Shown: positions 26,079 to 35,230, numbered from the stretch's first letter. The stretch: 64,000 nt of DNA from Anaerosolibacter carboniphilus (GCF_014205875.1 NZ_JACHEN010000012.1:62001-126000), one strand, 5' to 3'. Numbers and translations: made by a program. The notes: generated from the letters alone by a model not told the origin.

Positions 26079-26431
26079 TCTTTTCCTCTTTCTTTATCAT
26101 CAATGATGTATGATAACTTATTTTATGTTTAAATATAACCTTTTAAATTTTATACTTCTATCGTTTCTATGTCAATTACCATTCCGTCAGATAAAAAATT
26201 TTTAAATAATGAGTGAATCCATTGCCATGTAGAGATTATAACATGATAAATGGTTCTATATACATGGATATTACAGGGAGATAAAAGGAATACATCTATA
26301 GATCAGAATCATACATGTAGACAAACCATCTGATCATGATTGGATTAGAAAGAAGGAAATTCAAGTTATTTCTAGAATTACTAAATAGAAAAATGAATAT
26401 TCTGAAAAAATACAAAGGGAGGACTGAATAC
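26079..26431. other. 353-base gap with no assigned feature
   Basis: A/T-rich sequence between prfC (minus) and a small plus-strand gene. It must hold the prfC promoter. I see no riboswitch, repeat or convincing promoter. In-frame ATGs at 26336 and 26391 belong to the next ORF but lack ribosome sites. Confidence 0.4.
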
Positions 26432-26602
26432 ATGGATGATGAGTGGGTTCGCTTGGAGGAAAAATTAATTTTGCTTTGTATTCAGGTAATTGAAATCCTT
26501 GATCGACTAAAGGCCTCAGGAGAATTAAGTGAAGAAGAGTATTTAGAACATGTAAAAGAAAAAAGAGCATTTTTAAATAGAAGGTCCAAACGTGATTCAT
26601 AG
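26432..26602 (+). CDS. Small acidic hypothetical protein (56 aa)
   Basis: A 56-residue protein, mostly helical and charged (MDDEWVRLEEKL, then SGELSEEEYLEHVKEKRAF). ATG 26432 has GGGAGGA 9 bases upstream; longer in-frame starts at 26336 and 26391 lack one. The EEYLEHVKEKRAFL pattern is reminiscent of short helical-hairpin domains (SHOCT-like), but this is a loose resemblance. It is 36 bases upstream of the glutamine amidotransferase remnant and may be co-transcribed. Confidence 0.6.
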   Translation: MDDEWVRLEEKLILLCIQVIEILDRLKASGELSEEEYLEHVKEKRAFLNRRSKRDS

Positions 26603-26638
26603 CCGATTTTGGATAGGGATTCAAAGGAGTGATTTAGA

Positions 26639-27348
26639 ATGAAAAAGATACTCATTATAAAAACGGGAACAACATTTCAGAGTATACGGGAGAAGTATGG
26701 AGATTTTGAAGATTTGATCATAAAGAATGCAGATTTGAGAAAGAATGACGTGAAGGTTTGGGATGTACAGAAGGATATATCTGCACCAGCTATGCTGGAT
26801 ATTGCAGCGATCATCATAACAGGATCCCATTCCATGGTAACAGATTGTGAGAGTTGGAGCGTCATGTTGGCAGAATGGCTTCGAGAAGTATTAAAGAAAC
26901 CCATACCTACCCTTGGTATTTGCTATGGACACCAATTGCTGGCCCATACATTTGGCGGGACTGTAGATTACCACCCAAAAGGAAGGGATTTTGGAACAGT
27001 TGAGGTAGAATTGACAGAGGAAGGGAAAAAAGACCCCCTCCTTGGTGTTCTCTCCCATGGGTTTCTAGGGCATGTTGCCCATTCTCAAAGTGTACTGACA
27101 CTACCGTCAAATGCAAGGGTATTGGCAAAAAATGATTTTGAATCCCATCATGCTTTTGGACTGGATAATCATATATGGGGAGTACAGTTCCATCCAGAGT
27201 TCAAGCAGGAGTTACATTTTCATATATAGAAGAACTGGAGGCTGACCTTGCTAAGGATGGCTATGATGTGACAGCATTAAAAAAATCTGTGATAGAAAAT
27301 AACTGTGGCAAAGCTTTGTTAAGTCGATTTCTGGAGCTTGTAAAATAA
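26639..27348 (+). pseudogene. Frameshifted class I glutamine amidotransferase (GMP-synthase-like)
   Basis: The intact frame gives 196 residues with catalytic Cys95 in LGICYGHQLL and the His-Glu pair in WGVQFHPEF, then stops at 27229. The adjacent frame continues the family C-terminus directly (FSYIEELEADLAKDGYDV, ending FLELVK) to a TAA at 27346-27348. One missing A near 27213 would join the two, giving about 236 residues as in stand-alone GATase1 proteins. It is either a real recent mutation or a sequencing error; the catalytic residues lie before the break, so a truncated product may still fold. The substrate is unknown. Confidence 0.75.
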
Positions 27349-27386
27349 TATGGTTTTCATTAAGTGGGAGAGTTTACAGTTAGTAA

Positions 27387-27524
27387 TTATGAAGCCAGTA
27401 GATCTAACAATTCATTGATCTTAATTAAATCTTCTGATGATATGTTTTCAGCACCCTTGCTTATGATTTCGTCCAGCATTTCGTTAATAGAAAGAGATTG
27501 GTTAAGGACCTGTATGTTTTTCAT
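27387..27524 (-). CDS. Possible small protein (45 aa)
   Basis: A 45-residue frame starting MKNIQVLNQSLS, with GAGGAG 12 bases before the ATG. An upstream TTG at 27587 would give 66 residues but has no ribosome site. No motif is recognised. It lies between a frameshifted gene and hairpin-rich sequence, so it could be a chance ORF. Confidence 0.35.
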   Translation of the reverse strand: MKNIQVLNQSLSINEMLDEIISKGAENISSEDLIKINELLDLLAS

Positions 27525-27647
27525 TTTGAATACACACTCCTCATCACTTTTTTCTAAGGCTTGTACAAACCAATCGTAACAAAGCAAGGTTAAAACTCTA
27601 TTAAGATCAAAATAAAGTTTTGTTAAATCGAAGATGAAGGCAAAAAA

Positions 27648-27716
27648 CTACCCGCATCAGCGGGTAGAAAAAAGAAGGGTTTAAATGTAGGACAAAGGGG
27701 ATTTGTCCCACTACAT
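27648..27716. repeat. Two tandem hairpins upstream of the T-box promoter
   Basis: Hairpin 1 is CTACCCGC (27648-27655) with GCGGGTAG (27660-27667), flanked by A-runs, so on the minus strand it looks like a terminator. Hairpin 2 pairs ATGTAGGACAAA (27685-27696) with TTTGTCC...CTACAT (27702-27716). No minus-strand gene to the right would need a terminator here. Confidence 0.5.
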
Positions 27717-27772
27717 CATATACGAGACATGAAAAACGGTTACAAAATTATAGGATATACTTAAAAATAAGG

Positions 27773-27801
27773 TTGACAGGATAAAAAAATTCATATAATA
27801 T
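27773..27801 (+). promoter_or_regulatory. Promoter of the T-box-controlled glnS
   Basis: TTGACA (27773-27778) and TAATAT (27796-27801) have a 17-base spacing; an overlapping TATAAT at 27794-27799 would be at 15. Either places the transcript start just before the T-box leader. Confidence 0.75.
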
Positions 27802-27827
27802 ACTAACAAAACTTATAGATCATAATA

Positions 27828-28120
27828 AAAGACAATGAAGAGAAGAGTAAATAAATGAATTCTTTATCAGAGAGCTTCGGTAGCTGAAAAGAAGCAAAGA
27901 GTTGTTTATTGAAGCAAGCCTCTGAGTCTCGCACCGATCCTTGAATGAAGGGAAGGCTGTGACAGGCGCTCCTGTTATAGAGCTAGTGTATAACCATTAC
28001 CATGGTGATGACGTACATGAAAAGGTCGATATGGTGACATATCGATAAACTGGGGTGGCACCACGAAAGTAGATACTCTCGTCCCCAAGGCTAAATTGCC
28101 TTGGGGGTGAGAGTATTTTT
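27828..28120 (+). promoter_or_regulatory. T-box riboswitch (tRNA-sensing leader) upstream of glnS copy 1
   Basis: The conserved T-box core GGTGGCACCACG is at 28054-28065, and a GTCCCCAAGGC/GCCTTGGGGG terminator stem (28075-28114) with T-tail follows, the standard expression platform. Upstream sequence has stem I hallmarks, including AGAGAG near 27870 and GCAAGCCTCTGAGT near the end of stem I. Candidate specifier codons there are CAA (27915-27917, Gln) and GAA (27911-27913, Glu). CAA fits the downstream GlnRS, but I cannot fold the leader to prove it. Uncharged tRNA binding should let transcription pass the terminator. Confidence 0.9.
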
Positions 28121-28158
28121 ATTGTTTTTGATCATAAATGTACAAAAAGGAGGTTTAT

Positions 28159-29847
28159 ATGATGGAGAATGAAATAAATGAAAAGGAGATTTTCCATTCA
28201 AATTTCTTGCATAGGATCGTAGATGAAGATTTGAAGAATGAAGTATATGGCAGAGAAATCTGTACAAGATTTCCTCCGGAACCCAATGGATACCTGCATA
28301 TTGGCAGTGCATATGCCATCAATATAAGTTATACCATAGCCAAAAAATATGGTGGTAAGTTTAATCTTCGATTTGATGATACCAACCCATTAAAGGAAGA
28401 TATTGAGTATGTGAATGCTATTATTGAGGACATGACCTGGGTAGGTTTTAAACCAAATGAAAGGATATTTTACGGGTCTGATTATTGCGAGGAGATTTAT
28501 GAATATGCCATAAAGTTAATAAGAAAGGATAAAGCCTATGTCTGTGATCTAAGTGGTGACGAAATAAAGGCATATAGGGGTACGCTAAAGGATCCGGGGG
28601 TAGATAGTCCTTATAGAAACCGTACCATCGAAGAAAACTTGGATTTGTTTGAAAGGATGAAAAAAGGCGAATTCCCAGCTGGCGCCAAGGTCTTAAGGGC
28701 AAAGATAGATATGAAATCAGCGAATATAAATCTACGGGATCCTGTTATATATAGAATCATCCATGCGAACCACTATCGAACAGGAGACAAATGGTGCATA
28801 TATCCCATGTATGATTATGCGCATCCCATTCAGGATGCCATAGAAGGTATCACCCATTCCCTGTGCTCCATCGAGTTTAAGGATCATAGACCCTTATATG
28901 ATTGGGTATTACAGGAACTAGAGATAAAAGAGCCTCCGAAGCAAAGGGAATTTGGGCGGATGAACCTGGAAGGTGTAGTTACCAGCAAAAGATATTTGAG
29001 AGAGTTGGTTTTTGGTGGATATGTTGATGGTTGGGATGACCCTAGACTACCAACATTGAGAGGACTTAGACGTAGGGGCTTTACGCCTGAGAGCATACAA
29101 TCATTTCTTTCTGAAATTGGCGTTTCAAAGGATGAAAGTACTGTAGATATCTCTATGCTTGAACACAGTCTGAGGGAGGATTTAAAGGATAAAGTGCCAT
29201 CCATCATGGCTGTGCTAAAACCTTTGAAAGTAGTGATTACCAATTATCCAGATGATGAAAGTGAGTTGTTGGAAATTGAGAATAATCCCAGTAATTCAGA
29301 GCTAGGAAAAAGGATGGTACCTTTCTCTAAGGTGATCTATATTGAAAAAGAAGATTTTATGGAGGAACCCATAAAAGGCTTCCATAGACTATCACCTGGA
29401 AATGAGGTGCGATTGAAAGGCGCTTATTATATCCGATGTGAGAAGGTAATCAAGGATGCAGCAGGTGAGATTATAGAGCTTCAATGCAGTTATGATCCAG
29501 AAACAAAAAGTGGAAGTGGCTTTATAGGCCGGAAGGTGAAGGGCACGATTCACTGGGTGTCGGCAAAGGATGCGCTTTGCGCAGATGTTCATCTATATGA
29601 CAAATTGATTGTAGATGAAGAATTATTGAAGGATAAATCATTAGGCTGGGATGAAAAACTGAATCCTAAATCCTTGATTATTCTAAAAGATTGTATGCTA
29701 GAGCCTTGTATTAGAAATGCCTTCAAAGAAGCGAAGTATCAATTTATGCGGCATGGATATTTTACAGTAGATCATAAGTACACCACAGAGGAGAAACTTG
29801 TTTTCAATAGAATCGTATCCTTGAAGGATTCATGGAGTAAAAAGTAA
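28159..29847 (+). CDS. glnS: Glutaminyl-tRNA synthetase, divergent T-box-regulated copy
   Basis: A 562-residue class I GlnRS. The N-terminal motif [11 protein letters not shown] is followed by Ser where the second His of HIGH is expected, and the KMSKS region reads VTSKRYL. The GlnRS-specific blocks [28 protein letters not shown] and [19 protein letters not shown] are intact, as is the C-terminal anticodon-binding beta-barrel region. ATG 28159 (or 28162) follows AAGGAGG. It charges tRNA-Gln, unless the changed HIGH motif has altered that. A second, more canonical copy lies at 60750. The T-box in front means expression rises when its tRNA is uncharged. Confidence 0.9.
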   Translation: MMENEINEKEIFHSNFLHRIVDEDLKNEVYGREICTRFPPEPNGYLHIGSAYAINISYTIAKKYGGKFNLRFDDTNPLKEDIEYVNAIIEDMTWVGFKPNERIFYGSDYCEEIYEYAIKLIRKDKAYVCDLSGDEIKAYRGTLKDPGVDSPYRNRTIEENLDLFERMKKGEFPAGAKVLRAKIDMKSANINLRDPVIYRIIHANHYRTGDKWCIYPMYDYAHPIQDAIEGITHSLCSIEFKDHRPLYDWVLQELEIKEPPKQREFGRMNLEGVVTSKRYLRELVFGGYVDGWDDPRLPTLRGLRRRGFTPESIQSFLSEIGVSKDESTVDISMLEHSLREDLKDKVPSIMAVLKPLKVVITNYPDDESELLEIENNPSNSELGKRMVPFSKVIYIEKEDFMEEPIKGFHRLSPGNEVRLKGAYYIRCEKVIKDAAGEIIELQCSYDPETKSGSGFIGRKVKGTIHWVSAKDALCADVHLYDKLIVDEELLKDKSLGWDEKLNPKSLIILKDCMLEPCIRNAFKEAKYQFMRHGYFTVDHKYTTEEKLVFNRIVSLKDSWSKK

Positions 29848-29910
29848 GAAAAAGATTATTCATGGTATCATGGCGTATCACATAGAATTTAAACAAGCCC
29901 TATTATGTAG

Positions 29911-29940
29911 AAAAACCACTGAAAAATCAGTGGTTTTTGT
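29911..29940. terminator. Terminator between glnS copy 1 and the histidine kinase
   Basis: AAAAACCACTGA (29911-29922) pairs with TCAGTGGTTTTT around an AAAA loop. It is symmetrical, so it can serve both converging genes. Confidence 0.85.
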
Positions 29941-29957
29941 CTTATAAAAAGAAATCT

Positions 29958-31223
29958 TTATACGCTAGGTAATTCAAAGCGAAAGGTAGTGGTTTCATTT
30001 GGGATACTTTTTACAGAAATTTTCCCGTTATGCTGGTCAATGATTGTCTTTGCAATAGCTAGACCAAGGCCATAGCCACCGGTTTGCCGTACCCTGGATT
30101 TGTCAGTGCGATAAAATCGGTCAAATACTTTATGGATATGCTCCGTGGGGATTCCTTCACCGCTGTTGGTGACAGAAAAAATATTATGATTGTGGCGTTT
30201 TTTAAGTGTAATATCAATGCATCCATTGAGGTTAGTGTATTTTACAGCATTGTCAAGAAGAATCATAGCCACCTGCTGAATCTGCTCACGATTGCCATGA
30301 ATCGTTAATTCTGGCTCAATCTCATATTTCAATGAGATATTGTTTTCAAAAAATACGGCTTCCATGGTCAATATGACATTTTCAATCAATTCACTGAGAT
30401 TAAATTCTGTAAAAATCATTTTGATATCAGAATAGTCCATTTGTGTCAGATATAAAAGATCGTTTGTCAGCTTGGTCATTCTTTCAGTTTCGGATTTAAT
30501 GTAATAAAGCCACTTGGATTGATTGTGAATAGGATCATCACCGTTGGATAGAAGCACATCCACATTGGTATTGATCACTGCCAAAGGCGTTTTTAACTCG
30601 TGAGATGCATCTGCAATAAATTGTTTCTGTTTATCAAAAGCTTCATGGATGGGTTGTATAGATTTATTTGCGAAGAATCTACTGATAAAGAAGATAACAA
30701 TTAGCATAGCAAATGCTACTAGGCAGAAAGTATAAATAAGATTCGTTAGAATGGCCTGCTGAGCAGTAATGTCTAAGAATACCATTCGATAGCCTTCTGG
30801 AAAGGGCAGTATGATGAATGCCCAATGATTATCATCTAGCTTAAACCTACCTGTGTTTACCTTAGCAGAGAGAGCGGCCTTTTTGGCATCTTCATAAAAG
30901 CTATCTTCCGTGTTAAATATGGATATCGTATCAGAGATATTCCACTGAAGATCTGTTACGAGGGTGAAAGAGACAGACCGTTCAGGTGGTTGCAAATGAT
31001 TAAAATCAGGTGGGGGTTGACCAATACCAGAATCCCAAGGTCGTGGGCTTGCTCCCTTGTTTGGCTTACGATTCAAATCTGAAACCTTATGAAGTTCCAT
31101 GGAAATATCCCTTGCAACATTATTATAAGTAATCAGATAGATAGATGCAAAGGCAATGAGCATCGTGACGGAAATAATAACTAAATTTAAGAGGAGAAAC
31201 CTATTTCTGAGTTTCTTAAACAT
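29958..31223 (-). CDS. Membrane sensor histidine kinase
   Basis: A 421-residue HisKA/HATPase_c kinase. Two membrane spans (about 10-33 and 160-182) enclose a sensor domain of about 125 residues that includes a Pro-rich stretch (residues 59-80). The phosphoacceptor is His208 in ADASHELKTPLA; the N box is LLDNAVKYT and the G boxes are SGEGIP and GGYGLGLAIAK. It directly abuts the response regulator upstream (31224) in one minus-strand operon. The signal is unknown. It is divergent from the VTC-DUF4956-CotH operon, the probable target. Confidence 0.92.
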   Translation of the reverse strand: MFKKLRNRFLLLNLVIISVTMLIAFASIYLITYNNVARDISMELHKVSDLNRKPNKGASPRPWDSGIGQPPPDFNHLQPPERSVSFTLVTDLQWNISDTISIFNTEDSFYEDAKKAALSAKVNTGRFKLDDNHWAFIILPFPEGYRMVFLDITAQQAILTNLIYTFCLVAFAMLIVIFFISRFFANKSIQPIHEAFDKQKQFIADASHELKTPLAVINTNVDVLLSNGDDPIHNQSKWLYYIKSETERMTKLTNDLLYLTQMDYSDIKMIFTEFNLSELIENVILTMEAVFFENNISLKYEIEPELTIHGNREQIQQVAMILLDNAVKYTNLNGCIDITLKKRHNHNIFSVTNSGEGIPTEHIHKVFDRFYRTDKSRVRQTGGYGLGLAIAKTIIDQHNGKISVKSIPNETTTFRFELPSV

Positions 31224-31901
31224 TTAGTTTTCCCCCTCTAATACATAGCCGATCCCACGGACAGTGTGTATCGTCACCTCTGATTCTAAAAATGTCAATT
31301 TCTTTCTTAAAAATGAAATATAAACTTCTACATGATTATGCTCCACTTCAGCTTCAAATCCCCAGAGCTTTTCAATGATCAATTCTTTGGAAGATGCGAT
31401 GCCTTTTCTCAAAATAAGAAACTCTAGAAGTTCGCTTTCTTTTAAAGTAAGCTTCACTTCTTTATTGCCTTTCGACAATTTAAGATTCGAGGTATTTAAT
31501 TCGATATCTCCGTATTTCAAAGCGTTATCGACGATAATGTCTCCTTTTCGTCTGGACATTGCCCGTATTCTTGCCAGTAATTCCTCCGTTGCAAAGGGTT
31601 TTGCCAAATAATCATCGGCGCCGCTGTCCAAGCCAGCCACCTTATCAGAAACATCACCTTTTGCGGTAAGCAATATAACAGGTGTTGTGATTCCTTCTTT
31701 TCTCATATTTTTCAGTAAGCTGATACCATCCATTTTTGGCAACATGATGTCTAATATGACGAGATCATAAATATCGCTTAAAGCGTTATCTAATCCGGAT
31801 TCCCCGTCATGAACTGCATCAACGGTATAATTGTTTTTCTTTAATATTTGCATCAATGCTTCTGCCAGATGAAGTTCGTCTTCTACAATTAATATACGCA
31901 T
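31224..31901 (-). CDS. OmpR/PhoB-family response regulator
   Basis: A 225-residue regulator. The receiver domain has acidic residues in VEDE (7-9), phosphoacceptor Asp51 in LVILDIMLPKMDG and the switch Lys in LAKPF. The C-terminal winged helix (residues about 130-222) ends IHTVRGIGYVLEG, typical of OmpR-type proteins. It is the first gene of the two-component operon. CCTTAAA direct repeats spaced 11 bp in the upstream gap are plausible binding sites. Confidence 0.94.
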   Translation of the reverse strand: MRILIVEDELHLAEALMQILKKNNYTVDAVHDGESGLDNALSDIYDLVILDIMLPKMDGISLLKNMRKEGITTPVILLTAKGDVSDKVAGLDSGADDYLAKPFATEELLARIRAMSRRKGDIIVDNALKYGDIELNTSNLKLSKGNKEVKLTLKESELLEFLILRKGIASSKELIIEKLWGFEAEVEHNHVEVYISFLRKKLTFLESEVTIHTVRGIGYVLEGEN

Positions 31902-31969
31902 AGCATCACCTCGGATTTCATTTTTCTTTAATATTAGGCAACTTTGTAATTGTATTATATCATGGCAAT

Positions 31970-31988
31970 CCTTAAAACAACCTTAAAT
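31970..31988. promoter_or_regulatory. Direct repeats at 11-bp spacing, likely response-regulator site
   Basis: CCTTAAAA (31970-31977) and CCTTAAAT (31981-31988) are offset by 11 bp, the spacing bound by OmpR/PhoB-type dimers. Reverse-orientation copies TTTAAGG (32037-32043) and ATTAAGG (32062-32068) lie just before the VTC gene. The site is in the divergent gap between regulator and probable target operon. Confidence 0.6.
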
Positions 31989-32103
31989 GTGAGGAATTTG
32001 TGAATTATATCATTCTCTCTAAAAATTTAAGCTTACTTTAAGGTTTCATCCCTAGAATGAAATTAAGGCGAAACAAACAAGATTTATGAAAGGAGAAAAC
32101 ACT

Positions 32104-32892
32104 ATGGCAATTGAGGTTTTTAATCGATACGAGAGCAAATTCTTACTAGACAAAGATACCTATGAAAAGATTCAGAATAGGCTACTGGATTATATGGAAT
32201 TGGACAAATACAATCAACAAAATGGGTTCTATACAATAAGCAATATATATCTTGATACGAAGGATGATCATTTGATTAGAAACTCTTTATCAAAGCCTAA
32301 ATACAAAGAAAAACTGCGTATCAGAGCGTATGGGGCCCCAACAGCTGATGAAGAGGTATATCTGGAAATCAAGAAAAAAGTCTTTGGACTAGTCAACAAA
32401 AGAAGGACAACACTAAAGCTGAATGAAGCCTATGACTTTGTCCGCACTGGGATAAAACCAGTGTATCAGCCATATATGAATACACAGGTGATCAATGAAA
32501 TAGCCTATATGCTAAATTTATATGATCTGGAGCCAAAACTTTATCTGGCTTATGATAGAAAAGCACTTTTTAGCAAGGAAAACAAAGATCTGAGGATAAC
32601 CTTCGATACAAACATTAGAACAAGAAGATATGACCTTAGGTTAGAAAGTGGTGATTATGGAGAACCCTTGCTGGAGAAAGACCGATGGCTTATGGAGGTA
32701 AAAGCTGAAAATAATATACCTCTTTGGCTGTCAAAACTGCTTTCTGAATACAGATTATACAAGACAAGTTTTTCAAAATATGGTCTAGAGCATCAAATGA
32801 TGCTATTGGAAAACCAAAAAATGAAAGGAGAAAGAAAACCATGCTTGAAACAATATTCAGTACAACCTCAGCTCCTACCTCAATATCTTTAA
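32104..32892 (+). CDS. VTC-domain (polyphosphate polymerase-like) protein
   Basis: A 262-residue VTC domain protein of the triphosphate-tunnel fold. The start MAIEVFNRYESKFLL is the conserved first strand with the ExK motif, and IRAYG, YLEIKKKV and WLMEVKAENNIPLW supply the charged tunnel residues. In yeast Vtc4 this domain makes polyphosphate from ATP; bacterial versions are less well characterised. ATG 32104 is preferred over 32086, whose codons lie on the AAAGGAGAAA ribosome site. It overlaps the DUF4956 gene by 52 bases and is the first gene of a three-gene operon with it and cotH. Confidence 0.85.
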   Translation: MAIEVFNRYESKFLLDKDTYEKIQNRLLDYMELDKYNQQNGFYTISNIYLDTKDDHLIRNSLSKPKYKEKLRIRAYGAPTADEEVYLEIKKKVFGLVNKRRTTLKLNEAYDFVRTGIKPVYQPYMNTQVINEIAYMLNLYDLEPKLYLAYDRKALFSKENKDLRITFDTNIRTRRYDLRLESGDYGEPLLEKDRWLMEVKAENNIPLWLSKLLSEYRLYKTSFSKYGLEHQMMLLENQKMKGERKPCLKQYSVQPQLLPQYL

Positions 32893-33527
32893 CCAGTGCA
32901 ATCCTGACGATTGCTGTATCATTCCTTCTAGGAGGGTTGATCAGTCTGACATATATGAAAACTAGCAACAAAGCTACTTATTCCCAAAATTTTTCATTAA
33001 CACTGATTCTTGTACCTACGGTGATCGCCATCATTATCCTCTTGATTGGCAGCAATGTTGCTAGGGCATTCAGCTTGGCAGGGGCTTTTTCAATCATCCG
33101 ATTCAGAAGTGCTCCTGGAGATCCTAAGGATATAGCATACGTCCTTTTAACAATGGCAACAGGTCTTGCTTGTGGTGCTGAGCTTTATGGATATGCTATA
33201 TTGTTTACTACAGTCCTATGTCTATTGATGCTCATCCTTCACCTTATCCATTTTGGCGCAAAGAAATCTTCCCAGAAGATGTTGAAAATAATTATTCCCG
33301 AAGATTTAGATTATGAAGGTGCTTTTGATGAGGTGTTCGAAGAATTTACCTTAAGTCATGATCTTAGAAAAGTAAGGACCACAGACTTAGGTAGTCTTTA
33401 CGAGCTTGTGTACATGGTTATAATGAATCAGAATATCAATCAAAAAGAATTTCTAGATGCACTCCGGTGCAGGAATGGAAATCTGAATATTACATTATCA
33501 TTGGCTGCCGATTCAGCAGAATACTAA
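32841..33527 (+). CDS. DUF4956 membrane protein
   Basis: A 228-residue protein. About four membrane spans lie in residues 10-140 (ILTIAVSFLLGGLISL; TLILVPTVIAIIILLIG), with the family segment AFSLAGAFSIIRFRSAPGDPKD between them. A soluble C-terminal domain of about 90 residues follows. DUF4956 proteins commonly accompany VTC and CotH proteins, and the gene overlaps the VTC gene by 52 bases, with AAAGGAGAAAG 8 bases before its ATG. It may anchor or export the product of the VTC protein; no function is proven. Confidence 0.85.
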   Translation: MLETIFSTTSAPTSISLTSAILTIAVSFLLGGLISLTYMKTSNKATYSQNFSLTLILVPTVIAIIILLIGSNVARAFSLAGAFSIIRFRSAPGDPKDIAYVLLTMATGLACGAELYGYAILFTTVLCLLMLILHLIHFGAKKSSQKMLKIIIPEDLDYEGAFDEVFEEFTLSHDLRKVRTTDLGSLYELVYMVIMNQNINQKEFLDALRCRNGNLNITLSLAADSAEY

Positions 33528-33544
33528 GAATGGAGGAATGAAAA

Positions 33545-35146
33545 ATGGAAAACAAAACAATCATGAAAAAGATAGCAGCGGTGGCCCTTGCACTGGTATT
33601 TCTTTTAGGATCAATCACCATATTAAGGATCTATGCTGCTGATAAATCAAATCAGTCTGGTGACACAATAGTAACAGAAAGTACGACAAAGGCGACAACG
33701 GGATATGAAGACCTGTTTAAAAAAGACAGTGTGAAGGATATCTATATTGAAGTATCAGAAACGGATTGGAAAAGCATGCTTGCCGACCCATTGGCAGAGG
33801 AATACAAGAGTGCATCGGTGAAAATGGATGGTATAACTCTAGAAAATGTAGGATTTAGAACAAAGGGAAACCTTACGTTAAGATCCGTTGCAAACAGTGA
33901 CTCTGATCGCTATAGTTTTCGAATCAAACTCGATAAATATGTAAAAGGACAAAGTCTTCTGGGCTTGGATGAGTTTGTATTAAACAATATGTATGCTGAC
34001 CCATCCTATATGAGGGAATACCTGAGCTATGAAGCGCTTCGGATAATTGGCGCCGATGTACCTCTTGCAAATTTTGCTAATATTTATATCAATGGTGAGC
34101 TATATGGTTTCTACCTTTTTGTGGAAGCCGTTGACGATAGCTTTTTAGAAAGAAGCTTTGGAGAGGTTGATGGCAATCTATACAAGCAGGAACAAGGTAG
34201 CACCTTACAACATATTGAGGGCAGCAGTTATGATAAAAGTGAGTTAAAAGTAGGTGACGATACGTCAAAAACAGACCTAAAGAATTTTATAAAGATTTTA
34301 AATGAAATGCCTGAAGGAGAAAAAGGCGATATTGAAAAAGTACTGGATGTAGATAGCGCATTAAGATATATAGCAGCTAACACAGTACTGGGTAATTATG
34401 ATAGTTACAGTGGAAACATGGCACAGAATTATTATCTGTATGGGCAGGACGGTAAGTTTACGGTGATCCCTTGGGATTACAACATGTCTATAGGCGGATT
34501 TGGCGGTGGAGGAGACCAAACAACTATTCCTATCGATGAACCTGTATTAGGAGTAAAGGTTGAAAATCTTCCGCTTATTGATAATCTATTGGCGGTAGAA
34601 GAGTATAAAGAAGAATATCATGGATATATAAAAGATCTACTTGGTTATCTTGAGAATTTCGAGGGAAGAGTGACAGAGCTTGCAAAAATAATCAGACCTT
34701 ATGTGGAAGCAGATCCAACGAAATTTTACACAATGGAACAGTTTGAGGCGAACATCAGCTATTCTGAGGTGAAGGCTGAAGCAGCTCAAACCTCAATAAC
34801 ACCCCAGGAAAAGCAAGGACTTCCTCAGCAACCTCAAAATCAGACAGGTGCTGCGACCGATGATTCAAAAAATGTGAATGGTTTCTCAGGAAATAGGCCA
34901 GAACCGCCACAAGGCATGCCGGAAGGATTTGAAAATGGCGATAGACCTGAGCCACCACAAGGGGCTATAGATGGGAATATGAAAGGTGGGCCTGGTGGCA
35001 GAGGAATGATGGGAGGATCAACTTCTATTATGAACTTTATCAGAGATAGGGTTGCAAACATTCTGCAACAATTGTCTGGAGAGCTTCCTACTACTGGAAA
35101 CACAACCATGAATAATTCCAGGGGAGGCAATGGAAATAACAGATAA
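33545..35146 (+). CDS. Exported CotH-family protein (protein kinase-like fold)
   Basis: A 533-residue protein with an N-terminal export signal (residues about 8-31, ending IYAAD). The CotH domain spans about residues 55-390: GFRTKGN near 103, LDEFVLNNMYADPSYMREYL, then NTVLGNYDSYSGNMAQNYYLY and TVIPWDYNMSIGG, which contain the conserved kinase-fold residues. The C-terminal tail is Pro/Gly-rich with two copies of RPEPPQG. Bacillus CotH phosphorylates spore-coat proteins, but exported CotH proteins beside VTC and DUF4956 genes are a separate, poorly studied group. It is the last gene of the operon and has its own terminator. Confidence 0.85.
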   Translation: MENKTIMKKIAAVALALVFLLGSITILRIYAADKSNQSGDTIVTESTTKATTGYEDLFKKDSVKDIYIEVSETDWKSMLADPLAEEYKSASVKMDGITLENVGFRTKGNLTLRSVANSDSDRYSFRIKLDKYVKGQSLLGLDEFVLNNMYADPSYMREYLSYEALRIIGADVPLANFANIYINGELYGFYLFVEAVDDSFLERSFGEVDGNLYKQEQGSTLQHIEGSSYDKSELKVGDDTSKTDLKNFIKILNEMPEGEKGDIEKVLDVDSALRYIAANTVLGNYDSYSGNMAQNYYLYGQDGKFTVIPWDYNMSIGGFGGGGDQTTIPIDEPVLGVKVENLPLIDNLLAVEEYKEEYHGYIKDLLGYLENFEGRVTELAKIIRPYVEADPTKFYTMEQFEANISYSEVKAEAAQTSITPQEKQGLPQQPQNQTGAATDDSKNVNGFSGNRPEPPQGMPEGFENGDRPEPPQGAIDGNMKGGPGGRGMMGGSTSIMNFIRDRVANILQQLSGELPTTGNTTMNNSRGGNGNNR

Positions 35147-35191
35147 AACCAATGCATATCACGAAATGTATAAGGAAGTATGAAGTGGGTT

Positions 35192-35230
35192 ACAAAAGCA
35201 TCTATCGAACGGGATAGATGCTTTTGTTTG
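35192..35230 (+). terminator. Terminator of the VTC-DUF4956-CotH operon
   Basis: A 15-bp stem (ACAAAAGCATCTATC at 35192-35206 with 35213-35227) with a six-base loop and T-rich tail. Confidence 0.9.
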
